In this document: positions 30,801-39,618 of the stretch, piece by piece
How the letters are laid out: every line of letters begins with the position of its first letter
Numbering within the stretch: the first letter of the stretch is position 1
NCBI GenBank assembly: GCA_947496355.1
Contig: CANMCO010000006.1
Span: 62,001-126,000, forward strand
Origin: an uncultured Aquimarina sp.
GTDB lineage: Bacteria > Bacteroidota > Bacteroidia > Flavobacteriales > Flavobacteriaceae
Direction of reading: 5' to 3'
Length of the DNA stretch: 64,000 nt
Position numbers and translations under genes: made by a program
Notes under the pieces: generated by a model
What the model was told of the DNA's origin: nothing
Seen by the model: only the letters and a program-made list of their open reading frames with translations
The model's database searches: none

Positions 30801-30954
30801 TTGTTCCCTTTACAACAACATTCACTCCCGGAAGTGGCGTAGCATTTGCACCTTTAGAAGTTACTGTCCCCGAAATTGTTTTTTCTTGTGCTTTTACCTG
30901 CTGAATGATTAACAATGATAAAAAAGTAGAAAAAATCAAAATAGTTTTTTTCAT
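27817..30954 (-). CDS. susC: SusC-like TonB-dependent outer-membrane transporter
   Basis: The 1,045-residue protein has a signal peptide (1-22), a CarboxypepD_reg-like domain (about 26-105) typical of SusC, a plug domain (about 115-230, with DVVVTAY, GRATGVQI, SILVRGVAS and PLIVIDGVIVDNGG) and a long beta-barrel ending in FKMNVSF with the terminal aromatic residue. It should import chito-oligosaccharides using TonB energy together with the SusD protein that follows after 11 bases. It heads a leftward operon susC-susD-GH18 and diverges from the second LytS/LytTR pair, the usual arrangement for local control. Confidence 0.95.
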   Translation of the reverse strand: MKKTILIFSTFLSLLIIQQVKAQEKTISGTVTSKGANATPLPGVNVVVKGTTKGVQTDFDGRYTIEASLGEVLEFSYLGLKSTFVTVGASSVIDIGMEQDLEQLEDVVVTAYGLKKEAKKLGYSIQTVQGDDVSNVKTVNVTNALSGRATGVQINQNGTGIAGSSSILVRGVASLSPDNQPLIVIDGVIVDNGGLGQGDFAGGIDYGNALSDINPEDIASINILKGGNATALYGYRGANGVVLITSKNGKTGKVQVDFSSSITLDDVLVSPKFQNEYGQGRFDTGSGQLVYDIDVGTSWGPRLDGSQRTRFDGVGTAPYSANDNSFEDFYRLGYTITNSISIAQALEKATYRFSYSYLDNESILPGSSFDRHNFSLKGSLDITSKIKLTSKIDYIRSGALNRPDLTDGQANTVKNLAFRPRNISNALLRDNFLNEDGTLNNWNGAFIQNPYYAAQTRLNTDKKDRYLGLIKLDYNVTDGLLASIRISQDQSHTNALIFQQFGAFNIRPNGGMIDLTSTTTINNYDFLLNFNKNDIIPNVSLGTTLGLSQATDSFKLVRATGENILVPGLFSIDNFSNKNVSTDIAKTKSNSIFGSISLGYKDFVFLEVTGRNDWSSTLPIDNASFFYPSVGASFVATDAFNMDSNVLSYLKLRGSYARVGNATEPYRLRNTYNISSNTYNGQSFFFFGANTPNAEEGAAAGIDLSNANLEAELSTTYEFGFDAKFFNNRLSLDVTYYNNDTENQILDLTLPSSYGAESRIINAGLVSNSGLEIALNATPIKSDKFSWNTTVNFSKNESEVEELAEGVETQVLARQFNDVVQLVASEGKPYGDLVGSTYERDDQGRIIYDTDGLPVIGELGVIGNVTPDFLVGWQNTFSYKNFTLGVLLDSRFGGDIFSFSDISLATNGTDQRTLAGREFFTGGQGILVPNTAVVDGVLPAEIQQRGVNPEAYWTRLGAISEAWIYDASFIKLREVSLAYNFTSNWLKTIGINTLSLSYIGRNLAILHKETPNFDPENGFNTSFSGIEFFGFPSTTSHGFKMNVSF

Positions 30955-31197
30955 GAAATTAAGATTGAATTTGTTCGTTTATTCTTTTCTAAAGGTATAT
31001 CTGAATAAAATTAAAATGGAAATTAAATATCCAAACAACACAAAAGAAACAATAAACAGCACAATTTCGGATACAAGTGTTTTGGAAATTAACTCATTTT
31101 AAAATAATCCTTCAACTATTTTGCTTTTAAACAAAAAAACACATAATTTTTTCACGTTTTTTAACAGTTTTTTACAAAATAATGCCACAAAAAGGAA
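30955..31197. promoter_or_regulatory. Divergent region between susC and the second LytS kinase
   Basis: These 243 AT-rich bases should hold promoters for leftward susC and the rightward kinase. Read leftward, TACCTTTA about 35-45 bases before the susC ATG is one base from the Bacteroidota -7 consensus TAnnTTTG, but I could not find a well-spaced -33 TTTG. No strong palindrome for LytTR binding was recognised. Confidence 0.35.
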
Positions 31198-32247
31198 ATG
31201 CTCAATTGGATATCTAAAACATACAACAATCAAATTTCTTTAAAATATCATCTCTTATTTTGGGTTGGTTATTTTATGATAAATTTTATCCGTTGGGGGA
31301 GTTATTTTGACGATTACACATATTCCTTAAAATCAAATTTGGTTGAGTTTCCAATTCATATTCTACTTACCTATTTCAATATTTTCTACCTAATTCCAAA
31401 ATTTATTCTGAAGAGGAAGTTTTTGTTATACTTTGTATACCTTATGATTGCTTTAGCTACAGTGTATGTAGTTAGAACCGGGTTAAATTATTTTCTGGTA
31501 ACAGAAAATATATGGCCAGAAGCCGAAGGAAGCCAGCGTGCTTTCAGTTTTAATCACATTTTAGCTGTGATTATAGGAGAGCTTTATGTGGTAGCATTGG
31601 TTACTGCTATCAAACTCACCGCAGATTGGATTACCGAACGTACCAAAAATGAGTCACTAAAACAGCTTCAGCTACAAACAGAATTAAAGTACTTGAAATC
31701 TCAAATTCAACCTCATTTCTTTTTTAACACCTTAAACAATTTGTACTCTTTAATCATTGAAAAATCTGAAAAGGCTTCTGATGTCGTTCTCAAACTATCA
31801 GAAATCATGCAATATGTACTATATGATGTTAAAGAACCTAAGATAGAGTTATTTAATGAGATAAATTACATTCATAGTTATCTAGAATTAGAAGAATTAC
31901 GGCATGGAAACAAAGTCTCCTCAAAAATAGAAATTAAAGGAGATATTGATAACATCAATATACCACCATTGTTACTTTTACCATTCATTGAAAACTGTTT
32001 TAAGCACGGAACCAAAAACAATGACCTTATTAATTTGAACATTTATTTTGAAAACTCGAAGGATGAACAGCTTATCTTTAAAGCAAAGAATAATTTTAAC
32101 CTTCATAATAAGATTGTAGAAAAGCATGGAATCGGAATAGAAAACATAAGACGGCGATTAGAGCTTTTATATAAAAATAAGTATTTGCTAGAAACTAAAA
32201 TCATAGGTGATACTTTTAATGTATTACTAAAAATCCCAATTTTATGA
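31198..32247 (+). CDS. LytS-type membrane sensor histidine kinase
   Basis: The 349-residue protein has an N-terminal set of four hydrophobic helices (about 20-160), then the His_kinase domain with QIQPHFFFNTLNNLYSL (H173) and an ATP-binding domain containing ENCFKHGTKN and GIGIENIRRRL. It is a full-length paralogue of the kinase at 13818. Its stop overlaps the start of the response regulator by the ATGA arrangement (32244-32247), which implies translational coupling and a dedicated pair. The signal sensed by its short membrane part is unknown. Position opposite susC suggests control of the chitin uptake genes, or of the transporter and peptidase that follow. Confidence 0.93.
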   Translation: MLNWISKTYNNQISLKYHLLFWVGYFMINFIRWGSYFDDYTYSLKSNLVEFPIHILLTYFNIFYLIPKFILKRKFLLYFVYLMIALATVYVVRTGLNYFLVTENIWPEAEGSQRAFSFNHILAVIIGELYVVALVTAIKLTADWITERTKNESLKQLQLQTELKYLKSQIQPHFFFNTLNNLYSLIIEKSEKASDVVLKLSEIMQYVLYDVKEPKIELFNEINYIHSYLELEELRHGNKVSSKIEIKGDIDNINIPPLLLLPFIENCFKHGTKNNDLINLNIYFENSKDEQLIFKAKNNFNLHNKIVEKHGIGIENIRRRLELLYKNKYLLETKIIGDTFNVLLKIPIL

Positions 32248-32969
32248 GCATAAAATGTATAATCATAGACGATGAGCCATTAGCCATAAAGGTAATAGAA
32301 TCGCATTTGGCCGAGTTCAAAAATATTGAATTGGTCAATTCTTTTGACAATCCATTAGATGCCATCCCAACCATTGAAAATGGAGACATTGATGCTGTAT
32401 TTCTAGATATCAATATGCCAGGAATGAGCGGATTAGATTTTATTAAAAATAGTAGACATGATTATCAAATAATTATTACAACAGCATACAGAGAATATGC
32501 AGTAGAGAGTTTTGAATTAGATGTTTTGGATTATTTGGTTAAACCAATCCCTTTTAATAGATTCTTAAAAACGATAAACAAATTAAACCAAACAATAAAC
32601 CAGAGTCATTCTAAAACTGGTGATTATTTAGGAAATAAGGAGCCATTTATTTTCCTAAAGGTCGATAAAAAGCTAGTTAAAATTCTACTTAAAGACATCT
32701 TGTTTATTGAAAGCCTCAAAGATTACATTAAAGTGATTACCATGCACGGTAATTACCTAGTACACAAATCACTAACAGGAATTACAGACGAACTACCCAA
32801 GTCCAATTTCATACGAGTTCATAGATCTTATACCATTGCAATTGATAAAATAAAATCGGTAGAAGGCAATTTGATTGAAATTGACACCAAAAGAATCCCT
32901 ATAGGACGTAATTATGTTAAGCATGTAAAAGAGACCATTTTTAACAACAATAAAGATTTACACATTTAA
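32244..32969 (+). CDS. LytTR-family response regulator, partner of the overlapping kinase
   Basis: The 241-residue protein has a receiver (IIDDEPLAIKVIE, acceptor D55 in FLDINMPGMSG, TTAYREYAVESF, LVKPIPF) and a LytTR DNA-binding domain (about 135-240: FLKVDKKLVKI, FIESLKDYIKV, RVHRSYTIAIDKI). It starts inside the kinase stop codon. The regulator at 19189 shares the same key phrases, so the two may read similar DNA sites or form mixed dimers (inference). The transporter gene follows after only 12 bases, which makes one rightward operon likely. Confidence 0.94.
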   Translation: MSIKCIIIDDEPLAIKVIESHLAEFKNIELVNSFDNPLDAIPTIENGDIDAVFLDINMPGMSGLDFIKNSRHDYQIIITTAYREYAVESFELDVLDYLVKPIPFNRFLKTINKLNQTINQSHSKTGDYLGNKEPFIFLKVDKKLVKILLKDILFIESLKDYIKVITMHGNYLVHKSLTGITDELPKSNFIRVHRSYTIAIDKIKSVEGNLIEIDTKRIPIGRNYVKHVKETIFNNNKDLHI

Positions 32970-32981
32970 AAAATCATCTTA

Positions 32982-34922
32982 ATGATCACACTTTCCAATT
33001 TAGACATCATTCTAATATTTTCATTTTTCACATTAACTCTAGTTATCGGGATCGTAGTTTCGAAAAAGTCCGGGAAAAACACTAGTGAATTTTTCTTATC
33101 CGGAAGAAATATGCCCTGGTGGCTTTTAGGGTTATCTATGGTTGCAACCACTTTTTCTACTGACACCCCCAACCTGGTAACAGATATTGTTAGAAAAGGT
33201 GGTGTCTCTGGTAACTGGGCTTGGTGGGCTTTTTTAATTACAGGCCTACTAACAGTATTTGTTTATGCAAAATTATGGAGAAAATCTAATGTAAATACCG
33301 ATATAGAATTCTACGACCTTCGCTACGGGGGAAAACCGGCTCATTTCCTAAGAGGTTTTCGAGCGGTTTATCTTGGTGTTATTTTTAACGTCCTCGCCAT
33401 GTCTGGAGTAACACTTGCAGCTATTAAAATTGGCCAAGTAATGCTTGGACTCTCTGCTTTTGAAACAGTAGGCATAGCATCATTGGTAACTGTAATTTTT
33501 AGTGCAATCGGAGGTTTTAAAGGAGTTGTTTATACAGATTTCATATTGTTTTTCACAGCATTGGTAGGTGCCGTTGGTGCTGCCTATTATATTGTGAATT
33601 TACCTGAGGTTGATGGTGTCGCTAATCTGATTACACATCCTCAGGTTGTAGATAAAATCTCATTATTGCCTGATTTTGATAATACAGAATTACTTGTTGT
33701 ATTATTGATCATCCCGCTAGCTGTGCAATGGTGGAGTTCCTGGTATCCTGGTGCAGAACCAGGTGGAGGTGGATATATAGCACAGCGTATGCTCGCTGCT
33801 AAAGATGAAAACCATGCTATTGGTGCTACTTTTTTCTTTAACATTATGCATTATGCAATACGCCCATGGCCATGGATTCTTGTAGCTCTTGCTTCATTAG
33901 TATTATATCCTATGGATGATCCCAATACCATGGAGGCTGCGAAACAAAACTATGTTGAAATGCAAACATTGGAAGAAACCAGAACTCTTACTGATGAAGA
34001 AAAAGATAGAATGGACACTTATTATTTTGCGTCAGAAGGACTTACTGCCATTCGCGAGGCCTTCCCAGAGGATAAGGTTCAAAAAGACAAAATAGGTCAC
34101 GATATTGCTTATTCTGCAATGCTAACCAGGTTACCTTCTGGGTTGTTAGGAATAGTGCTGGCATCACTTATAGCCGCATTTATGTCAACGATTTCTACAC
34201 ACCTTAATTGGGGGTCTTCCTATATCGTAAACGATTTCTATACGCAGCAAGTAAACAAAAATGCCTCTGAAAAAGAACTTGTACGAGTAGGTAGAATTTC
34301 TACAGCAATATTAATGGTGTTGAGTGCTTTATTAGCATTATTACTTACTAATGCAAAACAAATTTTTGATTATATCATCATGTTTGGTGCCGGTACTGGA
34401 TTAATTTTTATCCTTAGATGGTTTTGGTGGCGAATCAATGCATGGAGTGAGATTTCTGCAATGTTTGCTTCTGGTATTGTTTCGGTTATCTTTAATTTAG
34501 AATCTGTCAATCTTGCTCTATTTCAAGAAGGAATGTTACCCGGTTGGTCAAAGTATCCGATAATTGTTGGTATCACCACAATTATCTGGGTCGCGGTAAC
34601 TTATTTAACCAAACCAGAAGACGATAAGGTGTTATTCGATTTTTACAAGAAAATACAACCAGGAGGACCAGGCTGGAAAACAACACTTCAGGCAGCAGAA
34701 AAACAAGGAATAACCATCAAAACAGATTTTACTCAATGGAGCGTGCCTTCGGGAATCTTAGCGATGCTTGTAGCCTCTGTTCTTATCTACGGTGTACTAT
34801 TTGCAATGGGTTATTGGATCTATGGCAACTATACTCTTGCTATAATTTTAACAATTGTTGTGATTATTGCAACCTACATTTTAAGTAAGTTGTGGAAGAA
34901 AATCAGAACCACCATTTTATAA
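32982..34922 (+). CDS. Sodium:solute symporter (SSS family)
   Basis: The 646-residue integral membrane protein shows the SSS pattern: an opening helix, KKSGKNTSEFFLSGRNMPWW (a family hallmark after the first helix), GLSMVATTFSTDTPNLV, and about 13-14 hydrophobic helices. A hydrophilic insert lies at about 310-370. The family imports sugars, amino acids, sialic acid or vitamins with sodium. Position right behind a LytTR gene and next to a chitin locus makes an inner-membrane GlcNAc or chitobiose importer attractive; the M1 peptidase next door would equally suit an amino-acid or peptide-derived substrate. The sequence alone does not decide. Confidence 0.9.
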   Translation: MITLSNLDIILIFSFFTLTLVIGIVVSKKSGKNTSEFFLSGRNMPWWLLGLSMVATTFSTDTPNLVTDIVRKGGVSGNWAWWAFLITGLLTVFVYAKLWRKSNVNTDIEFYDLRYGGKPAHFLRGFRAVYLGVIFNVLAMSGVTLAAIKIGQVMLGLSAFETVGIASLVTVIFSAIGGFKGVVYTDFILFFTALVGAVGAAYYIVNLPEVDGVANLITHPQVVDKISLLPDFDNTELLVVLLIIPLAVQWWSSWYPGAEPGGGGYIAQRMLAAKDENHAIGATFFFNIMHYAIRPWPWILVALASLVLYPMDDPNTMEAAKQNYVEMQTLEETRTLTDEEKDRMDTYYFASEGLTAIREAFPEDKVQKDKIGHDIAYSAMLTRLPSGLLGIVLASLIAAFMSTISTHLNWGSSYIVNDFYTQQVNKNASEKELVRVGRISTAILMVLSALLALLLTNAKQIFDYIIMFGAGTGLIFILRWFWWRINAWSEISAMFASGIVSVIFNLESVNLALFQEGMLPGWSKYPIIVGITTIIWVAVTYLTKPEDDKVLFDFYKKIQPGGPGWKTTLQAAEKQGITIKTDFTQWSVPSGILAMLVASVLIYGVLFAMGYWIYGNYTLAIILTIVVIIATYILSKLWKKIRTTIL

Positions 34923-34937
34923 TTTTTTAAGTATTAT

Positions 34938-36560
34938 ATGAATAGATTACGCTTAGCCCTGCTATTTTTATTGTCTACATTTTTTGTTTTTGCACAAGAA
35001 CATCAATTTACCCGTCAGGATTCACTTCGCGGGTCGATTACCCCTGAACGTGAATGGTGGGATTTGACATATTACCATCTTGATATTAAAGTTAACCCAG
35101 ACAACAAAACGATTCAAGGCAAAAACACAATTACATATAAGGTATTGAAAAATCATAATGTGATTCAAATTGATCTACAGCCGCCTTTGAGAATTGAAAA
35201 AGTAATTCAAAATGATGAAGAATTAAAAGTAAAATCTGATGGTAATGCACATTTTATTACACTTTCTGCGGAGCAAAAAGAAAATAGCATTAACACTATA
35301 GAAGTTTTCTACAATGGAAAACCTCGCGAAGCTGTTAGAGCACCTTGGGATGGTGGTATTTCATGGAAAAAAGATAATAATGGTAAGCATTTTATCGCAT
35401 CATCATGTCAGGGATTAGGAGCAAGTGTTTGGTGGCCCAACAAAGATCATATGTATGATGAAGTCGATAGTCTTTTAATAAGTGTTAATGTGCCAAAAAA
35501 CCTAATGAATGTATCCAACGGACGATTACGAAAAGTAGAAGATCACGATAATAATACTAAAACGTTTCACTGGTTTGTAAATAATCCAATTAATAATTAC
35601 GGTGTAAATATAAACATCGGAGATTATGTACATTTTGGAGAGAAGTATGAAGGCGAAAAGGGTACACTTGATATGGATTATTATGTGTTACGAGATAATC
35701 TAGAAAAAGCCAAAGAGCAATTCAAAGATGCTCCCAAAATGATGAAAGCCTTTGAGCATTGGTTTGGTCCCTACCCTTTTTACGAAGATAGTTTTAAACT
35801 GGTTGAAGTACCTTATTTGGGGATGGAGCATCAAAGTTCTGTGACTTATGGCAATAAATATGTTAATGGTTACTTGGGAAATGATCTTTCAGGTTCTGGA
35901 TGGGGTTTAAAGTTTGATTTTATCATCATTCACGAAGCTGGGCATGAATGGTTTGCCAATAATATTACTTATAAAGACGCAGCAGACATGTGGGTGCATG
36001 AAGGATTTACGGCATATTCTGAAAATTTGTTTCTTGATTATCATTATGGAAAAAAAGCATCGTCAGAATATGTTATAGGAACCAGAAAAAACATTCAAAA
36101 TGACAGACCTATTATTGGCACCTACAATGTTAATAGCGAAGGATCTAGTGATATGTATTACAAAGGCGCAAATATGTTGCATACACTACGTCAATTAGTA
36201 GAAGACGATGAAAAATGGCGATCTATTTTAAGGGGACTTAATAAAGAGTTCTATCACCAGACGGTTACTTCACAACAAATCGAAGATTATATAAGTGCCG
36301 CAACTAAAATAGATCTTACCGCGTTTTTTAATCAATACCTTAGAACAACCCAAATTCCCACTTTAGAATATAACATAAAAGAAGGGAAATTGAAATACCG
36401 ATATATTGATATTGTTGAAAAGTTTGATATGCCTGTGCGTATTGTTATAGGTGATTCTTCAAAATGGATACAACCAAACGCAGATTGGCAAACTATGGAT
36501 GTGGAAGGGAGTAAATTAAGTATAGATCCTAATTTTTATGTGAACGTGAAATCACTGTAA
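34938..36560 (+). CDS. Short secreted M1-family zinc metallopeptidase
   Basis: A signal peptide (1-20, ending FVFAQ) precedes the M1 N-terminal sheet domain, then the catalytic domain. HEAGH at 332-336 and E355 in WVHEGFTAYSE form the zinc site HExxH-x18-E; YLGMEHQSS at about 294-302 corresponds to the substrate-binding GAMEN-type loop. At 540 residues it lacks the long C-terminal helical domain of full aminopeptidase N. Predicted role is removal of N-terminal residues from peptides in the periplasm. It follows the symporter after 15 bases and its stop overlaps the next start by one base (TAATG). Confidence 0.92.
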   Translation: MNRLRLALLFLLSTFFVFAQEHQFTRQDSLRGSITPEREWWDLTYYHLDIKVNPDNKTIQGKNTITYKVLKNHNVIQIDLQPPLRIEKVIQNDEELKVKSDGNAHFITLSAEQKENSINTIEVFYNGKPREAVRAPWDGGISWKKDNNGKHFIASSCQGLGASVWWPNKDHMYDEVDSLLISVNVPKNLMNVSNGRLRKVEDHDNNTKTFHWFVNNPINNYGVNINIGDYVHFGEKYEGEKGTLDMDYYVLRDNLEKAKEQFKDAPKMMKAFEHWFGPYPFYEDSFKLVEVPYLGMEHQSSVTYGNKYVNGYLGNDLSGSGWGLKFDFIIIHEAGHEWFANNITYKDAADMWVHEGFTAYSENLFLDYHYGKKASSEYVIGTRKNIQNDRPIIGTYNVNSEGSSDMYYKGANMLHTLRQLVEDDEKWRSILRGLNKEFYHQTVTSQQIEDYISAATKIDLTAFFNQYLRTTQIPTLEYNIKEGKLKYRYIDIVEKFDMPVRIVIGDSSKWIQPNADWQTMDVEGSKLSIDPNFYVNVKSL

Positions 36561-37084
36561 TGAAAATTGAAAAAACGGCTTTCCCGGAAAATTCTATATT
36601 ATCAAAAAGCAATTGTAATTATGCAGATAGTTATTGCGGAATTATTTCTAAAGAAGATTATACAATTACATCTGTTGATATAGGTAAGGCCTTTTTTTCT
36701 TCTTCACCCAAATGGGTTACCACACTTTTAAAATTAAGAAACAAAATGGTTTCATTTTTTGGATTGAAGACGGGTGAAACTTCCAATAAAAAAGATATTT
36801 GTATTGATGATAGTGATTTGGAGAAAGGAAAACAGATTGGACTATTCAAAATCTTTGATAAAACAGATAATGAACTGATTTTAGGAGAAGACGATAAACA
36901 TCTCAATTTTAGAGTTTCGTTGCTACTCGACATTCAGTCCAAAACGAAAAAAAAGTTAATCATTTCGACAACAGTACTATATAATAATTGGTTTGGTAGA
37001 TTATATTTTTTACCTGTAAAATCATTTCACAAATTAATTGTTCCAAGTATGCTAAAAAGCACAATAAAGGTTCTAGAAAGTTAA
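36560..37084 (+). CDS. DUF2867-type protein
   Basis: The 174-residue soluble protein shows the DUF2867 pattern: a middle LGEDDKHLNFRVSLLLD segment, then LIISTTVLYNNWFGRLYF and PVKSFHKLIVPSML near the C-terminus. Some relatives have been described as SRPBCC-like ligand-binding folds; no activity is established here. Its ATG shares a base with the stop of the M1 peptidase, so it is translationally coupled to that gene. No signal peptide. Confidence 0.78.
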   Translation: MKIEKTAFPENSILSKSNCNYADSYCGIISKEDYTITSVDIGKAFFSSSPKWVTTLLKLRNKMVSFFGLKTGETSNKKDICIDDSDLEKGKQIGLFKIFDKTDNELILGEDDKHLNFRVSLLLDIQSKTKKKLIISTTVLYNNWFGRLYFLPVKSFHKLIVPSMLKSTIKVLES

Positions 37085-37105
37085 GAGGTTATATATAATA
37101 ACAAA

Positions 37106-37915
37106 ATGAAAATCTATTTCCCACAATGGCAAGGTTCTGGCACAGGTCAAAGTATTGAAACTGGTGCAGCAACAATATGTACTTATCTAGATGATCCAAA
37201 TTTTATAAATATTCCGCTTTCTGATATTCCTGCAGGAAAAAATGGTCTGCGTAAAAATGATATAAACAACTATGATGCTATTACAGAACAGTTAACTCGT
37301 CTTAAAGAGAGCATTGAATCTCATAAACCCAATACTATTCGAACAATTGGAGGGGATTGCGGTTTGGAAATTGTACCTGTATCATACTTAAATCAACAAT
37401 ACCCAAATCTAGGCGTAATCTGGTTTGATGCACATGCCGATATCAACCGCCCTTGCGACTCTCCTAGTTGTAACTTTCATGGTATGCCATTAAGAACATT
37501 ACTTGGTGAAGGTGAAAAAAAAATGAACCCTCTATTGTTTTCAACTATTAAAACATCACAAATTCATTATATAGGGTTACGTGATATAGATAAAGCAGAA
37601 AAAGATAGAATCAAAAACGGAAATATTTATGCCCCAATCAAATTGGACATTAGTGATTTGGAACAAACACTTAAATCAAAAAAAATAACTCACCTCTACC
37701 TCCATTTTGATTTTGACTGTCTTGAGCCAGAAGATTATAACAAAACCTATTACAAAGTTCCGCATGGGTTGACAATCAAGGATGCAGAATTATGTATCAA
37801 TTCATTAAAAAACAATTTTAGCATCGTTGGAAGTAGTGTTTTAGAATCTATTACAACGATTTCTTCAGAATTAAAGCCTATAGAAAGTATAATTCAACTA
37901 TTGATGAAAGATTAG
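37106..37915 (+). CDS. Arginase-family (ureohydrolase-fold) protein
   Basis: The 269-residue protein keeps the metal-binding motifs WFDAHADIN (D108, H110, D112) and HFDFDCLEP, the arginase/agmatinase signature positions. The first family motif, normally GGDHS, reads GGDCG (82-86), so one histidine ligand is cysteine; this variant occurs in other arginase-like proteins and may alter metal preference. The family hydrolyses arginine, agmatine, formiminoglutamate or related guanidino compounds; the substrate cannot be fixed from sequence. It follows DUF2867 after 21 bases and a hairpin ends the group at 37950-37975. Confidence 0.85.
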   Translation: MKIYFPQWQGSGTGQSIETGAATICTYLDDPNFINIPLSDIPAGKNGLRKNDINNYDAITEQLTRLKESIESHKPNTIRTIGGDCGLEIVPVSYLNQQYPNLGVIWFDAHADINRPCDSPSCNFHGMPLRTLLGEGEKKMNPLLFSTIKTSQIHYIGLRDIDKAEKDRIKNGNIYAPIKLDISDLEQTLKSKKITHLYLHFDFDCLEPEDYNKTYYKVPHGLTIKDAELCINSLKNNFSIVGSSVLESITTISSELKPIESIIQLLMKD

Positions 37916-37949
37916 TTATAACTAATTTGATTTAAGAAAAATATAGGAA

Positions 37950-37975
37950 AAATATAGGAATCGTTTCCTATATTT
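37950..37975 (+). terminator. Hairpin after the arginase-family gene
   Basis: AAATATAGGAA (37950-37960) pairs perfectly with TTCCTATATTT (37965-37975) around a four-base loop TCGT. The right arm is U-rich, so this is probably an AT-rich intrinsic terminator 35 bases after the stop. The left arm is preceded by a second near-copy of AAAATATAGGA, a short direct repeat. Confidence 0.55.
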
Positions 37976-38001
37976 CGATATCCGATTCAATTACAAATAA
38001 A

Positions 38002-38631
38002 ATGGGAAGGTACATTTTTATATCAATCTTGATTTTCACTTTTTGTGCTTGTCAATCACAATCGAAAAAAGAAAAAATGACTCAACTGGTTGGTGGTCCT
38101 TGTAAAGGATGTGAGGCTATATTTGAATATGGTGATAATACCCTAAGAGCTATAGACACTTTACCTGGTTATGAAGAAAATAAACCCAAACTGGTACTAA
38201 CCGGCACAGTATTTCAAAAAGATGGTAAGACACCTGCAAAAGATATAATTTTATATATCTATCATACTAATCGAAAAGGTATTTATGAGACTACAGGAAA
38301 TGAAAAGAACTGGGCTAGAAGACATGGTATTTTTCGGGGTTGGATAAAAACCAATACTGATGGCAGATATACTTTTTACACCTTCAGACCGGCTTCTTAT
38401 CCCAATACAAGAATTCAACAACATATCCATATTACCGTAAAAGAACCTGATAGGAATGAATATTATATTGATGACTATGTTTTTGATGATGATCCATTCC
38501 TTACTTCTTCCCAAAGAAAGAGGTTAAAAAACAGAGGAGGTTCAGGACTTGTTAAACCAACATTAGAAAAACATAGATATTTGATCAATAGGGATATTAT
38601 TCTTGGATTAAATATTCCAAATTATGATTAA
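38002..38631 (+). CDS. Intradiol dioxygenase-like lipoprotein
   Basis: The 209-residue protein has a lipoprotein signal with C17 in CAC. The body is the beta-sandwich of intradiol ring-cleavage dioxygenases: a GTVFQKDGKTPAKD strand, IYHTNRKGIYE with Y95, RPASYP with Y133, and HIHI with H141 and H143. These supply the expected two tyrosine and two histidine ligands of the ferric iron. Catechol or protocatechuate cleavage is the family reaction, but secreted short members in Bacteroidota have unknown substrates. It stands alone with an 86-base gap before it and a separate nitrilase gene after it. Confidence 0.85.
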   Translation: MGRYIFISILIFTFCACQSQSKKEKMTQLVGGPCKGCEAIFEYGDNTLRAIDTLPGYEENKPKLVLTGTVFQKDGKTPAKDIILYIYHTNRKGIYETTGNEKNWARRHGIFRGWIKTNTDGRYTFYTFRPASYPNTRIQQHIHITVKEPDRNEYYIDDYVFDDDPFLTSSQRKRLKNRGGSGLVKPTLEKHRYLINRDIILGLNIPNYD

Positions 38632-38662
38632 TCCATAATATTAAAAACAAAAATATAAATAA

Positions 38663-39598
38663 GTGAAGGTAAAAGTTGGTGTAGTTCAGGATAACCCAAT
38701 ATTTTTTGACAAAGATGAAACCATCAAAAAGGTAGAACATCTTACTCAAAAATACGCTAAAAAAGGTTGTGAACTTCTTGTATTCCCAGAGTCATTCATA
38801 CCAGGATATCCTAGAGGGTTTTCTTTTGGTGCCAAAGTGGGGAATAGAACCAATGAGGGAAGAAAATTATACTCAGAATATTATAAAAATAGTATTGATT
38901 TAGATAGTGAGGATTTGAAAAAACTTGAAAAACTGTCGAAATCTCAAAATATCTATCTAGTCATTGGTATAACCGAAAAACAAGATCCTAATGGAAGTTT
39001 ATACTGCTCAACGGTATACATTTCACCTAAAGACGGTTTATTAGGAGTGCACAGAAAGATTAAACCAACCGGAACCGAAAGAATTATTTGGAGTGAAGCA
39101 GCTGGTGAATCTTTAGTAACTTTTAAAACAAAAATAGGAAAGCTTGGAGGACTTATCTGTTGGGAAAATTATATGCCTTTGGCAAGAATGGCCATGTATC
39201 AAAAAGGTGTCGAGATTTATATCGCACCAACTGCAGATTCAAGAGAAGAGTGGACCTCTACCATGAAACATATTGCTCTCGAGGGTAGATGTTTTGTTTT
39301 GGGGTGCAATCAATATTATACAAAATCGATGTATCCCAAAAAATATCAATCCTTGGTTGAGGGTGACCCAGAAAATATTTGCCCGGGCGGCAGTATTATT
39401 GTCTCACCCTTAGGAAAGGTAATTGCGGGACCTCTTTTTAATACATCGGGAGTTTTAGTCGCAGAATTAGATTTGGAAGAAATTAATCATAGTAAATTAG
39501 ATTTTGATGTTATAGGGCACTATGCCCGGAATGATATATTTAAGTTTAAAGCAAAAGATCAACCAGATATTATAAAAGAAAAAAAAGCTAAGGATTAG
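38663..39598 (+). CDS. Nitrilase-family carbon-nitrogen hydrolase
   Basis: The 311-residue protein carries the nitrilase superfamily triad: E43 in FPESFIPGYPRG, K132 in HRKIKPT and C166 in GGLICWENYMPL. The CWENYMPL context and HRKxxPT are typical of true nitrilases (branch 1) that turn nitriles into acids plus ammonia. GTG at 38663 is the forced start because TAA stands directly before it in frame. No signal peptide, so it is cytoplasmic. The substrate cannot be told; the neighbouring dioxygenase-like and DUF4350-like genes give no clear pathway. Confidence 0.9.
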   Translation: MKVKVGVVQDNPIFFDKDETIKKVEHLTQKYAKKGCELLVFPESFIPGYPRGFSFGAKVGNRTNEGRKLYSEYYKNSIDLDSEDLKKLEKLSKSQNIYLVIGITEKQDPNGSLYCSTVYISPKDGLLGVHRKIKPTGTERIIWSEAAGESLVTFKTKIGKLGGLICWENYMPLARMAMYQKGVEIYIAPTADSREEWTSTMKHIALEGRCFVLGCNQYYTKSMYPKKYQSLVEGDPENICPGGSIIVSPLGKVIAGPLFNTSGVLVAELDLEEINHSKLDFDVIGHYARNDIFKFKAKDQPDIIKEKKAKD

Positions 39599-39618
39599 AG
39601 ATTCTAAAGTAACTCATT

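Noticed and set aside
30905..31102. Short open frame in the susC/kinase divergent region
   Set aside because: It overlaps the start of susC and a promoter region and has no recognisable domain.
38663..38665. GTG start of the nitrilase as another non-standard start
   Set aside because: GTG is an ordinary alternative start and is forced here by an adjacent in-frame stop.
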